From Cladocopium goreaui (lineage: Eukaryota; Sar; Dinophyceae; Suessiales; Symbiodiniaceae), in the NCBI GenBank assembly GCA_947184155.2, contig CAMXCT020002674.1:1-64000 (forward strand): a stretch of DNA of 64,000 nt, given 5' to 3'. Position numbers and translations under genes: made by a program. The stretch's first letter is position 1. Each line of letters starts with the position of its first letter. This document shows, piece by piece, positions 10,978 through 22,773 of the stretch. The notes under the pieces were generated by a model that searched no databases, had not been told where the DNA came from, and was given only the letters and a program-made list of their open reading frames with translations.

Positions 10978-12020
10978 TTGGAACCTTGCCTGGGCAATTG
11001 TTCTTGGACACGTTGCTTGACGCTTGTTTATCGGAACCTTGCTTGGGAACCTGTTCTTGGGAGCCTTGCTTGGGAACCTGTTCTTGGGAGCCTATTCTTA
11101 GGAACCTGCTCTTGGGAGCATTGCCTGGTAACCTGTTCTTGGGAACTCTCTCTTGGGTACCTGTTCTTGGAAACTTTGCCTGCTTGCTTCAAACCTGTTC
11201 ATTGGGACCTTGCTCGGGAACCGGTTTTTCGTAACTTTGCTTGGGAACCTTGTTTAGGAACCTGTCCTTCGGAACCTTGCTTGGGATTCTGTTCTTGTTT
11301 CCAACCCTGCTTGCAGATGTTCTTCGAAATTTCGCTTTGCAAGCTGTTCTTGGCAAGCTGTTCCTGGGAACATGAGCAACCTGAAACCATGCTTGGGAAC
11401 GTGTTCGTGGGAACCGTGCTGGCAACCTATTGCTCGGAACCTTCCTAGAGAATTTGTTCTTGGAACCCGAACCAGTTCTTGGGAACCTGTTCTTCGAACC
11501 CTTGCTTGGGAACCTGTTCTTGCGAAGCTTGCTTGCAAACCTGTCCTTGGGAACCTTGCTTGAGGACCCGTTCGTGGAAACCTTGCTTGGGAACTTCCCA
11601 AGGACCTTGCTTGGTAACCTTGCCACCCTGCAAGGAAACCTGTTCTTGGAACCCTTCCTTGGGAACTTGATGCACTGTTCTTGGAACCCTTGCTTGTGAA
11701 CCTGTTCTTGCGAACCTTGCCTGGGAACCTGGTCTTGCGAACCTCGCTTGCAAACCTGTTCGCAGGAACCTTGCCTGGAAACCCCTTGCTTGCGAACCTA
11801 TTCTTTGGAACCTGTTTTTGCAACCTTTTCTTGGAAACCTGTTCCTGGGAACCTTGCTTGGGAACCTGTTCCTGGTAACCTTGCTTGGCAACTGTATCTG
11901 GAACCCTTGCTTGGGAACCTGTTCCTGGGAACCTGTTCTTGGGAACTTGGCTTGGGAATCGTTTCTGGTAACCTTGCTTGTGAACCTGTCCCTGGAAAAT
12001 TTGATTGGAAATCTTGTTCT
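10978..12020. repeat. 27-bp minisatellite, first array (copy B)
   Basis: Forward-orientation 27-bp dimeric units matching 4600-5615. The early part aligns unit by unit with copy A, including shared variants around 11190-11450. Confidence 0.9.
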
Positions 12021-12026
12021 TGGGGT

Positions 12027-12066
12027 GGCTGCACACCCCAAGCTTACGTACGCTGTTGGGGAAAAA
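12027..12066 (+). repeat. Conserved array-end motif, copy 3
   Basis: GGCTGCACACCCC followed by AAGCTTACG, a 4-bp duplication (TACG), then CTGTTGGGGAAAAA. It corresponds to the 5616 copy. Confidence 0.7.
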
Positions 12067-12260
12067 CGCTCGCAAGTTTCCAGGAAGAGGTTCCCAAGCA
12101 GGTATCCAGGAAGAGGTTCAAAAACGGTTCCCAAGCAAGGTCCCAGGAACCGTTTCCACGCAAGGTTCCAAGCAGGAACAAGGCTCGCAGGAACAGGTTC
12201 TCAAGCAAGCGTTCCCAGGAAGAGCTGGTTCCCAAGCAAAATTTCCAGCAGCAAGGGTTC
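12067..12260. repeat. Inverted segment of the 27-bp array (copy B)
   Basis: Reverse-complement units (GGTTCCCAAGCAAGG) directly after the end motif, matching 5651-5885. Confidence 0.8.
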
Positions 12261-14220
12261 CCAGGGAACCTTGCTTGAGAACCTCTTCGGGAACCTTTTC
12301 CTGGAAACTTTTTCCGGGAACCTTACTTGTGAACCTGTTCTTGGGAAACTTGTTTGGGAACCTGTTCCTGGGAACCTTGCTTGGGAACCTCTTCCTGAAA
12401 ACATTGCTTGGGAACCGGCTTGCTGGGAACCTTGCTTGGACACCTCTTCCTGGAAACCTCTTCCAGGAAGCACTTGCTTGAAAACTTGTTCTGGGAAAAA
12501 ATGTGTTTTGTTTGGGAAAAACATGTTCCTGGAAATCGTGCTTGGGAAATGTTGCCTGGAAACCTTGAAAACGGCTCCTGAAAACCGTGCTTGCAAAACC
12601 TATTCCTGGGAACCTTGCTTGGGAACCTCTTCCTCCCTCTTCCTGAGTACCTTGCTTGGGAACCTCTTCCTGGGAACCTTGCCTGGAACCTCTTGGGAAC
12701 CTTGCCTGGGAACCTCTTCCTGGAAACATTGGGAACCCTTGCAATCTGTTCCTGGTAACCTTGCTTGGGAACCTTGCTTGGGAACTTTGCTTGGGAACCT
12801 GTTCCTGGGAACCTTGCTTGGAACCTTGCCTGGGAACCCTTTTTTTGAAAACATTCGGAACCCTTGACCTTGCTTGGGAACCTGTTCCTGGGAACCTCTT
12901 GCTAGGAACCCTTGCTTGGGAACCTGTTCCTGGGAACCTCGGAACCCTTGCTTGGGAATCTGTTCCTGGGAACCTTGCTTGGGAACATTTTGCTGGGAAC
13001 CCTTGCTTGGGAATCTGTTCCTGGTATTCTTGCCTGGGAACCTTGCTTGGGAACCTGTTCCTGGGAACCTCTTGCTGGGAACCCTTGCTTGGGAACCTTG
13101 CTTGGGAACCTCTTGCTGGGAACCCTTGCTTGGGAACCTTGATTGGGAACCTCTTGCTATCCTCTTGCTAAGAACCCTTGCTTGGGAACCTTGCCTGGGA
13201 ACCTCATGCTGGGAACCCTTGCTTTGGGACCTCTTGCTGGGAACCCTTGCTTGGGAACCTTGCTTGGAACCTCTTTGGAACCTTGCCTAGGAACTTCTTC
13301 CGGAAAACATTGGGAACCTTGCAATCTGTTCCTGTTAACCTTGCTTGGGAACCTCTTTCTGGGAACCTTGCTTGGGAACCTGTTCCTGGGTACCTTGTTT
13401 GGGAACTCTTGCTAGAGACCCTTGCTTGGGAACCTCTTGCTGGGAACCTTGCTTGGGAACCTCTTCCTGGGAATGCTAGGAACCTCTTCCTGGTAACCTT
13501 GCTCTTGCTCGGGAACCTTGCTTGGGAACCTGTTCCTGGGAACCTTGCTTGGGAACCTCTTGCTGGGAACCCTTGCTTGGGAATCTGTTCCTAGGAACCT
13601 TGCCTGGGAACCTTGCTTGGGAACCTCTTCCTGGGAACCTTGCTTGGGAACCTTGCTTGGGAATCTGTTCCTGGGAACCTTGCTTGGGTACCTTGCTGGG
13701 AACCTCTTCCTGGGAACCTTGCTTGGGAATCTGTTCCTGGGAACCTTGCCTGGGAACCTTGCTTGGGAACCTTGCTGGGAACCTCTTCCTGGGAACCTTG
13801 CTTGGGAACCTTGCTTGGGAACTTTGCTTGGGAGCCTATTCCTGGGAACCTTCCTTTAAAACCTTGCTTGGGAACCTGTTCCTGGGAACCTTCCTTGCTT
13901 GGGGACCTTGCTTGGGAACCTCTTCCTGGGTGGGAACCTTGCTTGAGAACCTGTTCCTCGGAACCTCGCTTGGGAACCTTGCTGGGAACCTCTTTTTGGG
14001 AACCTTGCTTGGGAACCTCTTCCTTGGGAACCTCTTCCTGGGAGCCTTGCTTAAAAACTCTTGCTTGGGAACCTTGCTTGGGAACCTCTTCCTTGGGAAC
14101 CTTGCCTGGGAACCTTGCTTTGGAACCTTGCTTGGGAACCTGTTCCTGGGAACCTTGCTTGGGAACCTCTTCCTGGGAACCTTGCTTGGGAACCTGTTCC
14201 TGGGAACCTTGCTTGGAAAA
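12261..14220. repeat. 27-bp minisatellite, expanded second array (copy B)
   Basis: About 70 forward units of the 27-bp dimer, twice the length of its counterpart in copy A and more homogeneous toward the 3' end (13500-14210), consistent with recent expansion. Plus-strand frames are open for up to about 780 bases; minus-strand frames are also largely stop-free. Confidence 0.9.
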
Positions 14221-14292
14221 GGAAACCTTTCCCCGGAACCCGGCTGGGAACCCGGATCTGGCTGCTCCGACCTGCTCCGGAACCTTTACTAT

Positions 14293-14328
14293 GACTGAAG
14301 ACTCCAAGTTTACGCTGTTGGGGAAAAA
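14293..14328 (+). repeat. Conserved array-end motif, copy 4
   Basis: ACTGAAGACTCC followed by AAGTTTACGCTGTTGGGG, preceded by the CTGCTCCGACCTGCTCCGG leader also found before the 6909 copy. Confidence 0.75.
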
Positions 14329-14330
14329 CA

Positions 14331-15764
14331 AGATTGCACGCCCTACTGGTATGCCATTTTGTTTTTATTGTTTTTTGGGTTTTACCTCGAGAAGCACAAA
14401 AGAAAAAAACGCCAGATTGCACACCCTAACTCCTGACATGCCTTGGGTGTGCAAGTTTGTTTTTTAAATTTCTTACCTATTGTCTATTGTGTATACGTGA
14501 TCTGAAGTTGCGCTGTCACAATGAATATCTTGAGACTACACTTTTAACAATTGAATTGTCGACCAACATTTTCTACATCTATAGTTCTAGACTGAAGCCA
14601 AGAAACTGAAATCTTAACATTAAAATCGCCAAACAAAACAAAACATGAATGATTGTTTTATCAAAAAGTTTTATCGCTTCAAGATTCTTCATTGAACATC
14701 CTTGCTATCAAATGTACTCGTTGAAGTTTTTGCTTTTTTTTTACGTCTTCAAATTACATATGAATCTAGAACTATTTTGTCTCTGCAGTAAAAATTGTGG
14801 ATTCAAATTTTATACACTGAAAACACTACATGAACATCTTGAGATTACAATCTTCAAACAAAAAGAGTATTGTTTGTTTGTACATATTTAGTTCATATTT
14901 TCTCCAAATGTATTATTCAAACATTCTGGTAATAAAGAATATATATATATATATAAACCTTCTCCAAATTTAATATTCAAACATTCTTGTAATAAAGAAT
15001 GTATATATAAATCTTCTCCAAATTTAATATTCAAACATTCTTGTAATAAAGAGCGTACATGTTAAGGTTCCTATTTTTTCAAATTTGCGGTCAAACCTAG
15101 ACTTAAATTTCTTTACTTGAAACAACCTCCAACTTCTACATTAAAAATCAAATATTACAGTTCCTATTTTCTAATCACAAGAAAATTCACAAGAACATTC
15201 TACATGATGATTTCTACAGTGAAAACAATCGATGAACCTCTTGAGATGAAAATCTTCAGACTAAAATGAGTTTATTTTTGTTGTACATGTTTACTTCATA
15301 TCTTCTCTTCTTGCAATAAGGGATGTATGTGTTGAAATGTCTATATTTTCCAATGGTAATCAAACCTAAACTTGAAATTCTTTACAAAGGCATTTTTTTT
15401 AATTTAGATGTATTTACAAATGAATTGTTACTCCAACTTATACACAAAATTGAAATGTTGAAATTCCATTTTTCTTAAACACACTTAAAAACCACTGAAA
15501 AATCTACACTAAAAGCATTCAAGTTTACATTGGAACTCATACAATATAAAATGCACCTAGCTAAATATAAATACATACTGATTGTTTCACATTTTTTAGC
15601 CTAAAAATTTGTTTACTAAATTAGAAATTTAATTAGCCAAGCTTTCCAGACCAAAATACATAAGCTAAAGTACTTCATAACAATACAACACTGAATATTC
15701 TGTATTAGAACCCCACTAAAAACCCTACATTCAAGTTTGCCTACACGAGTTTATAGAGTTTGTA
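14331..15764. other. AT-rich spacer without recognisable gene
   Basis: No coding, RNA or element signature was found. Near 14901-15065 there is a three-copy tandem repeat (units at 14901, 14961 and 15015, 54-60 bp) containing TTCAAACATTCTTGTAATAA and a short (AT)n run. Frequent TTCTACA and GAAAAC phrases suggest older decayed repeats. Confidence 0.6.
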
Positions 15765-15885
15765 AAATACCAGTAGTACCGCACACAAGGCGGTGGCGGA
15801 AGTTTCAAAAATAGGAAACCTATAGGAGAGATTGGTTGTTGTGAATCAGAGATGGCAGAGCGAAGCCACTGCTGGACTGAAAGGC
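15765..15885 (+). repeat. Dispersed ~110-bp repeat, copy 1
   Basis: Contains CCAGTAGTACCGCACA, AAGGCGGTGGCGGAAGTTTC and ATAGGAGAGATTGG. The reverse complement of 60470-60582 shows the same phrases in the same order. In both places the repeat is followed by GATA/GACA-like and GTAGT-type microsatellite. It may be a small nonautonomous element with an attached microsatellite. Confidence 0.75.
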
Positions 15886-15929
15886 GATTGATCTCTCTCT
15901 ATCTGTCTACCTGTCTATCTTTGGTGCAG

Positions 15930-16640
15930 TGTCATTCAGTGTAATGTAGTGTAATGTAGTGGAGTGTAGTGGAGTGTAGTTGTAAATGTAGGTGTAGTGT
16001 AGTGGAGTGTAGTGTAGAGTAATGTCGTGAAGTGTAGTGGAAGGTAGTGTAGCGTAGTGTAATGTAGTGTAGTGTAGTGGAGCCTAGTGTAGTGTAATGT
16101 AGTGTAGTGTAGTGGAGTGTAGTTGTGTAGTTTTAGTTGTAGTGTTGTGGAGGGTGGTGTAGTGTAAGGTAGTGTAGTGTAGTGTAATTTAGTGTAGTGG
16201 AGTGTAGTGGAGTGTAGTCGTGTAGGTGTAGTTGTATTTGTAGTGTAGTGGAGTGGAGTGTAGTGTAGTGTAATGTAGTGAAGTGTAGTGTAGTGGAGTG
16301 TAGTTGTGTAGTTGTAGTTGTAGTGTAGTGGAGTGTAGTGGAGTGTAGTTGTAGTTGTAGTGTAGTGGAGTGTAGTGGAGTGTAGTGTAGTGTAGTGTAA
16401 TGTAGTGTAGTGTAGCGTAGTGGAGTGTAGTGTAGTGTAATGTAGGGTAGTGGAGTGTAGTGGAGTGTAGTGTAGCGTAATGTAGTGTAGTGTACTTTAG
16501 TGTAGTGGAGCGTAGTGGACTGTAGTTATGTAGTTGTAGTTGTAACCTGTAGTGTTGTGAAGTGTGGTGTAGTGTAATGTAGTGTACGGTAGTGTAGTGC
16601 AGCGTAGTGTAGTGTAATGTAGTGTAGTCGAGTGAAGCGA
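15930..16640. repeat. GTAGT/GTGTA pentanucleotide satellite
   Basis: About 700 bp of imperfect 5-bp units (GTAGT, GTGTA, GTAAT, GGAGT). The complementary motif dominates 59690-60400. Confidence 0.9.
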
Positions 16641-16649
16641 AGCAACATC

Positions 16650-16975
16650 TGAACCGCCAAAAGTGGTCCGAAACCCTAGTGTTTTTAACATTTTATTGTC
16701 CAAATATGCTTCGCGCCACAATGGCGTGCACTTTTTCAAAACTCGACATCTCAACTTCCAAAAGTGGTCCGACCATGGTGTGTTTTGTACATTTTGACTT
16801 CAAAATGTGCTTCGCGCCACAACGGCGTGCACTTTTTCGACATCTCAACTTCCAAAAGTGGTCCGAACCTGGTGTGTTTTGTTTGTTTTTGTTTTTTTTT
16901 TGGGTGTGTTGTTTTGTTATTTTACCCTTTTGACTTCACAATTGTGCTTCGCGCCACACGGCGTGCACTTTTTCA
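16650..16975. repeat. ~95-bp tandem repeat, about 3.5 copies
   Basis: Units beginning near 16657, 16751 and 16846 share CCAAAAGTGGTCCGA and CTTCGCGCCACAACGGCGTG, then GCACTTTTTC. The third unit is enlarged by a T/G-rich insertion (16870-16930). Short open frames here are not supported as genes. Confidence 0.8.
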
Positions 16976-16979
16976 TCTC

Positions 16980-17764
16980 TCATCTGGCCAGCTTGCCCTC
17001 CGCACAACCGCCGCTTTAGCCCCCCGACCTACTTTTCCACCCTCCCGAGCCAACAAATCATTGGAAAAACACAGTGAAATCGCGACTTTCCTACCTTTTC
17101 GCGCATCTGCATCTTCTTTCTTCTGATCTTTTCTCTTCTGACTCTTCTCACCTCTGCTTTTCAACTGTCCATATTGTCGGAAGTTTCACTTCTAAACTTC
17201 CTTCGAATATTTCTTTCATGTAGCCCCTACATCTAAACTAGAATTTCTAGATTCAACCTTCATACATACAAATATTTTGACTATTTATTTTTTTGACAAA
17301 ATACTTAATTCAGTAAAATTATAGTCAAGCCTTGATACTGCATTTTCTAGATCAGAATTTCTACATTAAGCATCCTAGAATAAGGATAATCTTTAAGGAT
17401 TTCTGAACTATGTTTAACAAATAGATTTAAGTCGATAGATAGATATTTAAAATATCTATTTGTATATCAAATATGTTTTTCTTTAGATTCAAGCATATAG
17501 GGCATAATACCTCAACATTTTTTGAATTCTAAAGTCTCCACACAGAAAAAAATATTTATCCAAAGAGAGGTGTATTGCATTGATTGATGAAATTTAGAAT
17601 ACATAATTCTATTTCACAAAAATGAATATATGAAATCAAAACCTTTACATGAAACACTTCTTGCCAATGAGAGAGATTCGGATGACATATGCTATAAACC
17701 TTACTTGGATCACATTTTGGCAAATCGATTACTGTAAATCTGAAGGCTCAAAAGTTTAGAAAAG
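16980..17764. other. Pyrimidine-rich then AT-rich spacer
   Basis: 17000-17160 is C/T-rich, 17165-17764 is AT-rich. No gene, RNA or element signature was seen. Confidence 0.5.
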
Positions 17765-18010
17765 TGCAAGCTCACAGTCCCCAGCTCTCAACTTAATCCA
17801 CTGTTTCTCCAATTTTCACCCTAACTTAATCTTGACTCAATCCCAATTTCACCCTAACTTTGTTCCAACTTTTCCTATTCAATCCAAACTCAACCCGAGC
17901 TCAATTCTTAACCTCGTCCCAGCTTCATCCCACCTTTATTCCAACATCATCCTAACTTGATCTCAACTTCATCCTACTTCAGTCCTATCGTAATCCCAAC
18001 ATTTAACATA
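17765..18010. repeat. Degenerate ~12-bp repeat (AACTTNATCCCA type)
   Basis: About 20 imperfect units such as CAACTTCATCC, TAACTTGATCT and CAACTTAATCC. No coding content. Confidence 0.65.
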
Positions 18011-18239
18011 GACGATCCATATTCCTCTACGAGTCGTTCATCCACAATTGAAACAGCATATTGTCCATATTTACTTTCACCCATCCAGCCTTCTTGACAA
18101 ATTACCCTCACTCTGAAACATTAAATACATAATGATTAGATATCACTAAAGATGAAGAAACAGACCTGGGAAGCTAACTTTGAACAATGAGTGGAAGGCA
18201 CAACCAAGAAAAGACTTGAGAAGAAACAGACATCAAAAA

Positions 18240-18332
18240 GAATTAAGGTTGCAAAAAAAGACATAATAAGACACAATAAGACATAAAAAGACATAATGAG
18301 ACATAATAAAACATAATGAGACATAATAAGGT
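18240..18332. repeat. 11-bp tandem repeat GACATAATAAG
   Basis: Approximately eight copies of GACATAATAAG with single-base variants. Confidence 0.85.
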
Positions 18333-19458
18333 AAGGTCCTCAAAGCTCTTACTAAGTTAGACCAAGCACATCCGGCCCCTATGAGAGTTTTTCAGATACT
18401 AGCTACTCAATTTAGCGTTTGAAACGGGATGGAAGCGGGAAAGCTGTGACATCGAGAAAAGGATATCAATGTTCCAAGGGCTTTGCCAAACTTATCACTG
18501 GCAGGCTTTTGTTCTTTGATTGTTCGATTTGCAAGCTTTGCTGAAGTTGAGTTTGTTTCTGCAATGCTGCTGCTTCTGATTCTGCCTCTGCTGACGTGGT
18601 TGCCGTTGGTAGTGGTGACTGTGACGATGACTCATGATGAGAATTAAAAAAAGTACAATGATTCTTGTCATTTGATGATTATTCAGATGGATACTTTGAC
18701 AATGATGTTGAGGATGCCGATGATGATGAGGATGCGGATGAGTGCGGATGAGTGCGGATGATGTTCATTGTGTTCATTGTGTTCATGATGATGATGATGA
18801 TGATGATTGGTTCAAACATGTACTACGCATCTGACATCATGACATACCTGAGATATCTTTGGATAAACTATTCCAAAAGCTCGGAGGCAGTTTAGAGTTT
18901 TGAGGCAGCATTCACCATGAGCATTGTGACAGCTTTAATGATTTCACAATTCTGATTGATGTAAAACCAGTATGTATTACAATTACACCGCGTCACCACC
19001 TGGCACATGGAGCACGGTGGGTCACATGAAACCTGAGCCCCTTGGCTGCCTTCCGCAGGAGCTTGGCCGAGATTGGCCGCCTTCCGCAAATCAAGACATT
19101 TGTTCGGCTTGTTCGGGGCTCAGGGTTTCAATGGAGCCGTCGAAGTCAAATTCTTTTTCAGATTGAGCGAGGTGAGCCAGACTCAGATTTAGTCAGATTG
19201 AGTCAATCAAACAAACAATGTGGCCAAGTAGATGTCAAGTCAAGTCACGTCCATCAAAATTAGAATACCATATATGCCTCATGTATTTGCAGCAGGTGAC
19301 CAGGCGCCAGATCGACAGATCGATCATGATCATGTCAGACAGTCGGCAGTCAACTCAACGCTCAACTTCAACCGAATAGGCTCACAGCCTCACAGCCTCA
19401 CCGCGTACAGCTCTCTTTCGAATCCTTTGTGATCCTTTGTGTGTGTGTGGAATTTGCA
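18333..19458. other. Spacer with GATGAT/GTGCGGAT microsatellite
   Basis: No recognisable gene. 18690-18810 holds GAT-rich and GTGCGGATGA repeats. Small open frames between 18890 and 19430 have no domain, start context or composition that sets them apart. Confidence 0.5.
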
Positions 19459-20362
19459 ATGAAGCTGTCAGCGTCAGGGTCAATGTCAGCCGGTTTGACT
19501 GCTGCCAAAGCAGCGCGTCAAGATCCGGAGCTAGATGGGCCATCTGGGCCAGTGAATGATTCTGTGCCAAGGGTTTTGAAGGTCCTTGCGGAGTTCTCGG
19601 GCCTCAAGGGGCAGCTCCTGGTTGAACAAATCTTTTCCAAATACGGTTCGGGCATCATGTGCATCCCATGGCTCAACTGGCGAGCGCAATATCAAGAGAG
19701 ACCCTGTGAATCGTCCAGTGATGGAATCCTTAGTAGAAGCCTATTTTGACTAGATTTTGCAGAGCGGATTGAATGTGGACTCCTCGGGGCGAGCATGGAT
19801 TGTGTGCGGGAGTGCTGGGAATCAACTGCCTGCGTCAGCAATCACCTACAACCATCGGTCAGAAGCTATGTACCGCGCCATTGCGAAGGAACCAACAAAG
19901 CCCTCTCCACCGGGCTTGAGAACGTTTGCACGCTTGGTGCGGATACGCCACCTGAGCTTTGTGAGCTGTTTTGCAGCATGCACAACGGCTACCATGATGG
20001 AGCAGGCGACACCTTCCTCACATTGCTGGATAGATGTGAGGAGCTCATGCAGGACTGGGATCTCCATGTGAACAGGCCGAACGGGACTGGTCTCACGACC
20101 AAGAATGCCCATTACGATCAGTATTTGGAAAAGTTCATCTTTGGCGACAAGCAAGCCCTGGGCTGGGGGACTCTCTCAACTACTCCAAAACGACTTCCGT
20201 GTTGAACAACTACTTCCAGAAGTTCTATATCAAGCTCGAGATCCGTAATTGGTGCAATGAGCACATGGGCTTCCATGGCAAGACCAACAACCGGCCCATC
20301 ATCAACCAACCATCTGGGAACAACATTGACCAAAAGGAATCCAGGAATCCAGAATCAGAATG
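19459..20362 (+). pseudogene. Unknown protein-coding remnant with frameshifts
   Basis: Codon-like, hydrophilic sequence continues across three frames. It opens at the ATG at 19459 (MKLSASGSMSAG) and shifts near 19685 (restoring RDPVNRPVMESLVEAYF). A stop falls near 19750. It shifts again near 19915 to the frame carrying DTPPELCELFCSMHNGYHDG and KNAHYDQYLEKFIFGDK, and again at a run of five G (about 20165-20169) to a frame with NNYFQKFYIKLEIRNWCNEH, ending at the stop near 20360. The pieces read as one protein of about 300 residues. I do not recognise the family. The breaks could be mutations or unusual short introns. Confidence 0.5.
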
Positions 20363-20785
20363 AGCAAGTAAAAGTGAATGACCAAGCAATGTGCGAAATG
20401 CAAAGGAATAAGGAAGAAGTAGAAAAATAGCTAAGAAAAGTAGAGGAGGTGATGTTGATGTTGGTGATGCAAGTGTCGGGCTGGGGCAGCGGCAAGGGGG
20501 TCTCACATTGGGCCGGGGGGGGAGGGAACGGAACGGGAACGGGAACTGAGGGAACTGTAATGATCTGACGGGCGGACGACTTGTGTTCGCTGCACTGCAC
20601 TGTTCTCTCTCTTACCCATTGCGAAACATTTTAGCCTTGAACTCAAGCGCACAGCGGTATTCAGGTGCTCTGCAAAAGGGTTACCTAAAAAAGTACCCAA
20701 ACCAGCGCTCCTAAACACATGGTAAATTCACACCCGTGACTCTGGTTTTGGGTGCGTGAAAATCTTTAAAACTGTATGTTGCGCT
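20363..20785. other. Spacer beyond the copia 3' end
   Basis: No gene was recognised. It includes a G-rich run (about 20513-20525). A 3' LTR of the adjacent copia element would be expected here, but no matching repeat was found on the other side of that element. Confidence 0.4.
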
Positions 20786-21652
20786 CTAATGACGTTTGGC
20801 TTTTCGCCATTTCTGCTTCGCGAGTTTCGCCACTTCACTTTCAGCAGTTGGCTCTACATTCCAAACTCCGGCTCTCAGTACTGCTCGAAGTGGATTTGCA
20901 TTCATGTCTTTGGATCTACCAACATCTTCGATGTATCAATCCATCGAATCTGGTCTAGCATGGACTTGTCTAAGTCTTCAACTTCTGTTCCATCTTTCTG
21001 CCATATCAGCTGGCGTAGTGCGGCTAGGTCAACTGCCAGTCGCTTGTCGGATATCTTGGCCAATGTTGGATTCGTCAAATGCTCTTCCAAACTCTCACAA
21101 TCAGTCATCCATAGGTGAGTCATGTGTTCTCTTGATGGCTCTTCCCAATTTCTTGTATCTAAAAGTCTTCTGGCTTCAACAATGGTTGCACGAATGCGCA
21201 TACCATCTTCTACAGCATTCGACATTCCATATGCCTCGGCTTGCAGTGTTGATCTACAAACTCTCTTCGATTGGGTAGATCGGTGATTCCATTCCTTCTA
21301 GGAAACTCTTGTCGGCCAGTGCTGTCATTCTGGCCCTCTGACTTCTCCAAGGTTCAACTGATCCTCGAACTATCTCTTTTTCTCCACTCCATGATGCATC
21401 TGAGATCGTTACCAGAATGCTTTCGTCCCAATTCAGCTTTCCGGCTTCATAGTTGATCCCATGATCTGAAAACTCTTTTGCATCTTGAACCACCTTGTTC
21501 GCATAGATGAGGTCGCGAATAGTGGCTCTGGTGCAAATTGGTTGCAATCGGCTAACACGGTAGCTAAGGTCTGGTCTCGCCTGTCTTGCTACCCATGCTA
21601 AAGAACCAACAACTGATCGTAATTGTGAGATCTTTGCTTCATTCGCTGACAC
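20786..21652 (-). pseudogene. copia RNase H domain
   Basis: The upstream part carries the RT-to-RNase H linker typical of copia (SVVGSLAWVARQARPDLSY) and the first RNase H acidic motif (ISDASWSG). A frameshift near 21230-21260 moves to a frame with MTDCESLEEHL and KRLAVDLAALRQ, the second half of RNase H. Another shift near 20902 restores the C-terminus, which has NPLRAVLRAGVW and ends with KQKWRKAKRH before the stop at 20786. The domain is complete in content but interrupted at least twice. Confidence 0.75.
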
Positions 21653-22638
21653 TCTGTCTTCTTGATTCCTGTCCTATAGTTGATCGGTTCAATCTTCTCT
21701 GCCGTTGCCTTGCAAGTCACTTTGATATTTCCCTTGTCATCTTGTGAAATCTCTCTTCCACAAAAACGGACATCGCCTTCTGAAATCTTGCCATCTTCAA
21801 CTTGGAACGCTTCTTGGATCTTCCTCACATAGTGTTCATATCCAGGCTTTGCTGCAAACAGCAAATCATCTACATGAGTACCTAACATCACTTTGATGTC
21901 GCCGTCAACTGATAGCGTGAACAATGCTGGACAGAATGTGGACTGCTTGAGTCCTGTCTGGGTGATGACTCCCTTCAGCTTTGTCCAAAAACGTCTCCCA
22001 GCATCTCTTGTACCATAAATTGGTACCCTCTCGCCATCATCATGTCTCCTTCTTGGAGATCACTTCCTGGAATTCCTCCCTTGGGAACCTTCAGCAACAT
22101 AATTCTATCCATGGCTGTGCCATGAAAGTAGGCGTTGGTGATATCAATGCCTCGTACTCGCAACATGAAGCATGCACACCATGCCAAAATTATGTCAAGG
22201 CTTTCCACCTCGATGGTAGGTGAATCCGTTCTGACTTCACTCTGCTGTTCAAGATCACCTAGAGCCACAAGTCGTGACTTGTGCTTGATCTTGTGCTTTT
22301 GGCCTGGTCTCTGCAAATGAGCATCCTTGTCTGTGTCAATCGACTGTGTAGGCTTGGTTTGTGACCTTCATTCAACAGGTCTTGAAGCTCCTTACCTCTG
22401 ACTATCTGCACGGCATGAAACTTCATCCATTTTTCCCATTCTGTGGATCTTGATCCAATGATACCTTCTTGTGTTTCTTTGTCGCATTTGTCAAAATCAA
22501 ACACCTTTCCTTGCTCTTTTTGGACACGAATCGTTCTGCAAAGAATGACGCTGCTTCCATTCTTTGTCGTTTTCTTTTCATCCTTCCATCATCTTCCTTC
22601 AAGAAGAAAACAGTTCTTCCTGTCCATGGCTTGCTCAA
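21598..22638 (-). pseudogene. copia reverse transcriptase
   Basis: RVT_2-type motifs appear in order over three frames. The N-terminal EWEKWMKFHAVQIV is followed by KSRLVALGDLEQQ, then motif A-like RGIDITNAYFHG, a YGTRDAGRRFW motif, and the active-site HVDD in GTHVDDLLFAAKPG. Frame changes at about 22300, 22000 and 21925 break the polypeptide. The catalytic aspartates are still readable, so loss of function comes from frameshifts and not from active-site change. It reads continuously from the integrase tail upstream into RNase H downstream. Confidence 0.8.
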
Positions 22639-22773
22639 ATACTACGGGCTGCGCCCGTGACTCTGTAGGCTGTGAACTATACTTGGCTCTGGCAGTCGTC
22701 TTCTGATGCTTGCTGGCAAGTCGTCAAGCAAATTTTCGATGTTTTCAATAGTTCCCCTTCTTGATGGAGGCAT

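Larger units (their letters stand above)
8586..14330. repeat. Duplicated satellite block, copy B
   Basis: Second copy of the 2380-6945 block in the same orientation, lengthened to about 5.7 kb mainly by growth of the final 27-bp array. The leader, unique bridge and end motif are closely similar to copy A, so this is a segmental duplication followed by array expansion. Confidence 0.85.

Noticed and set aside
13522-14298. 258-codon plus-strand frame with GNLAWEPVPG-type repeats
   Set aside because: Purely the 27-bp minisatellite; adjacent frames are equally open.
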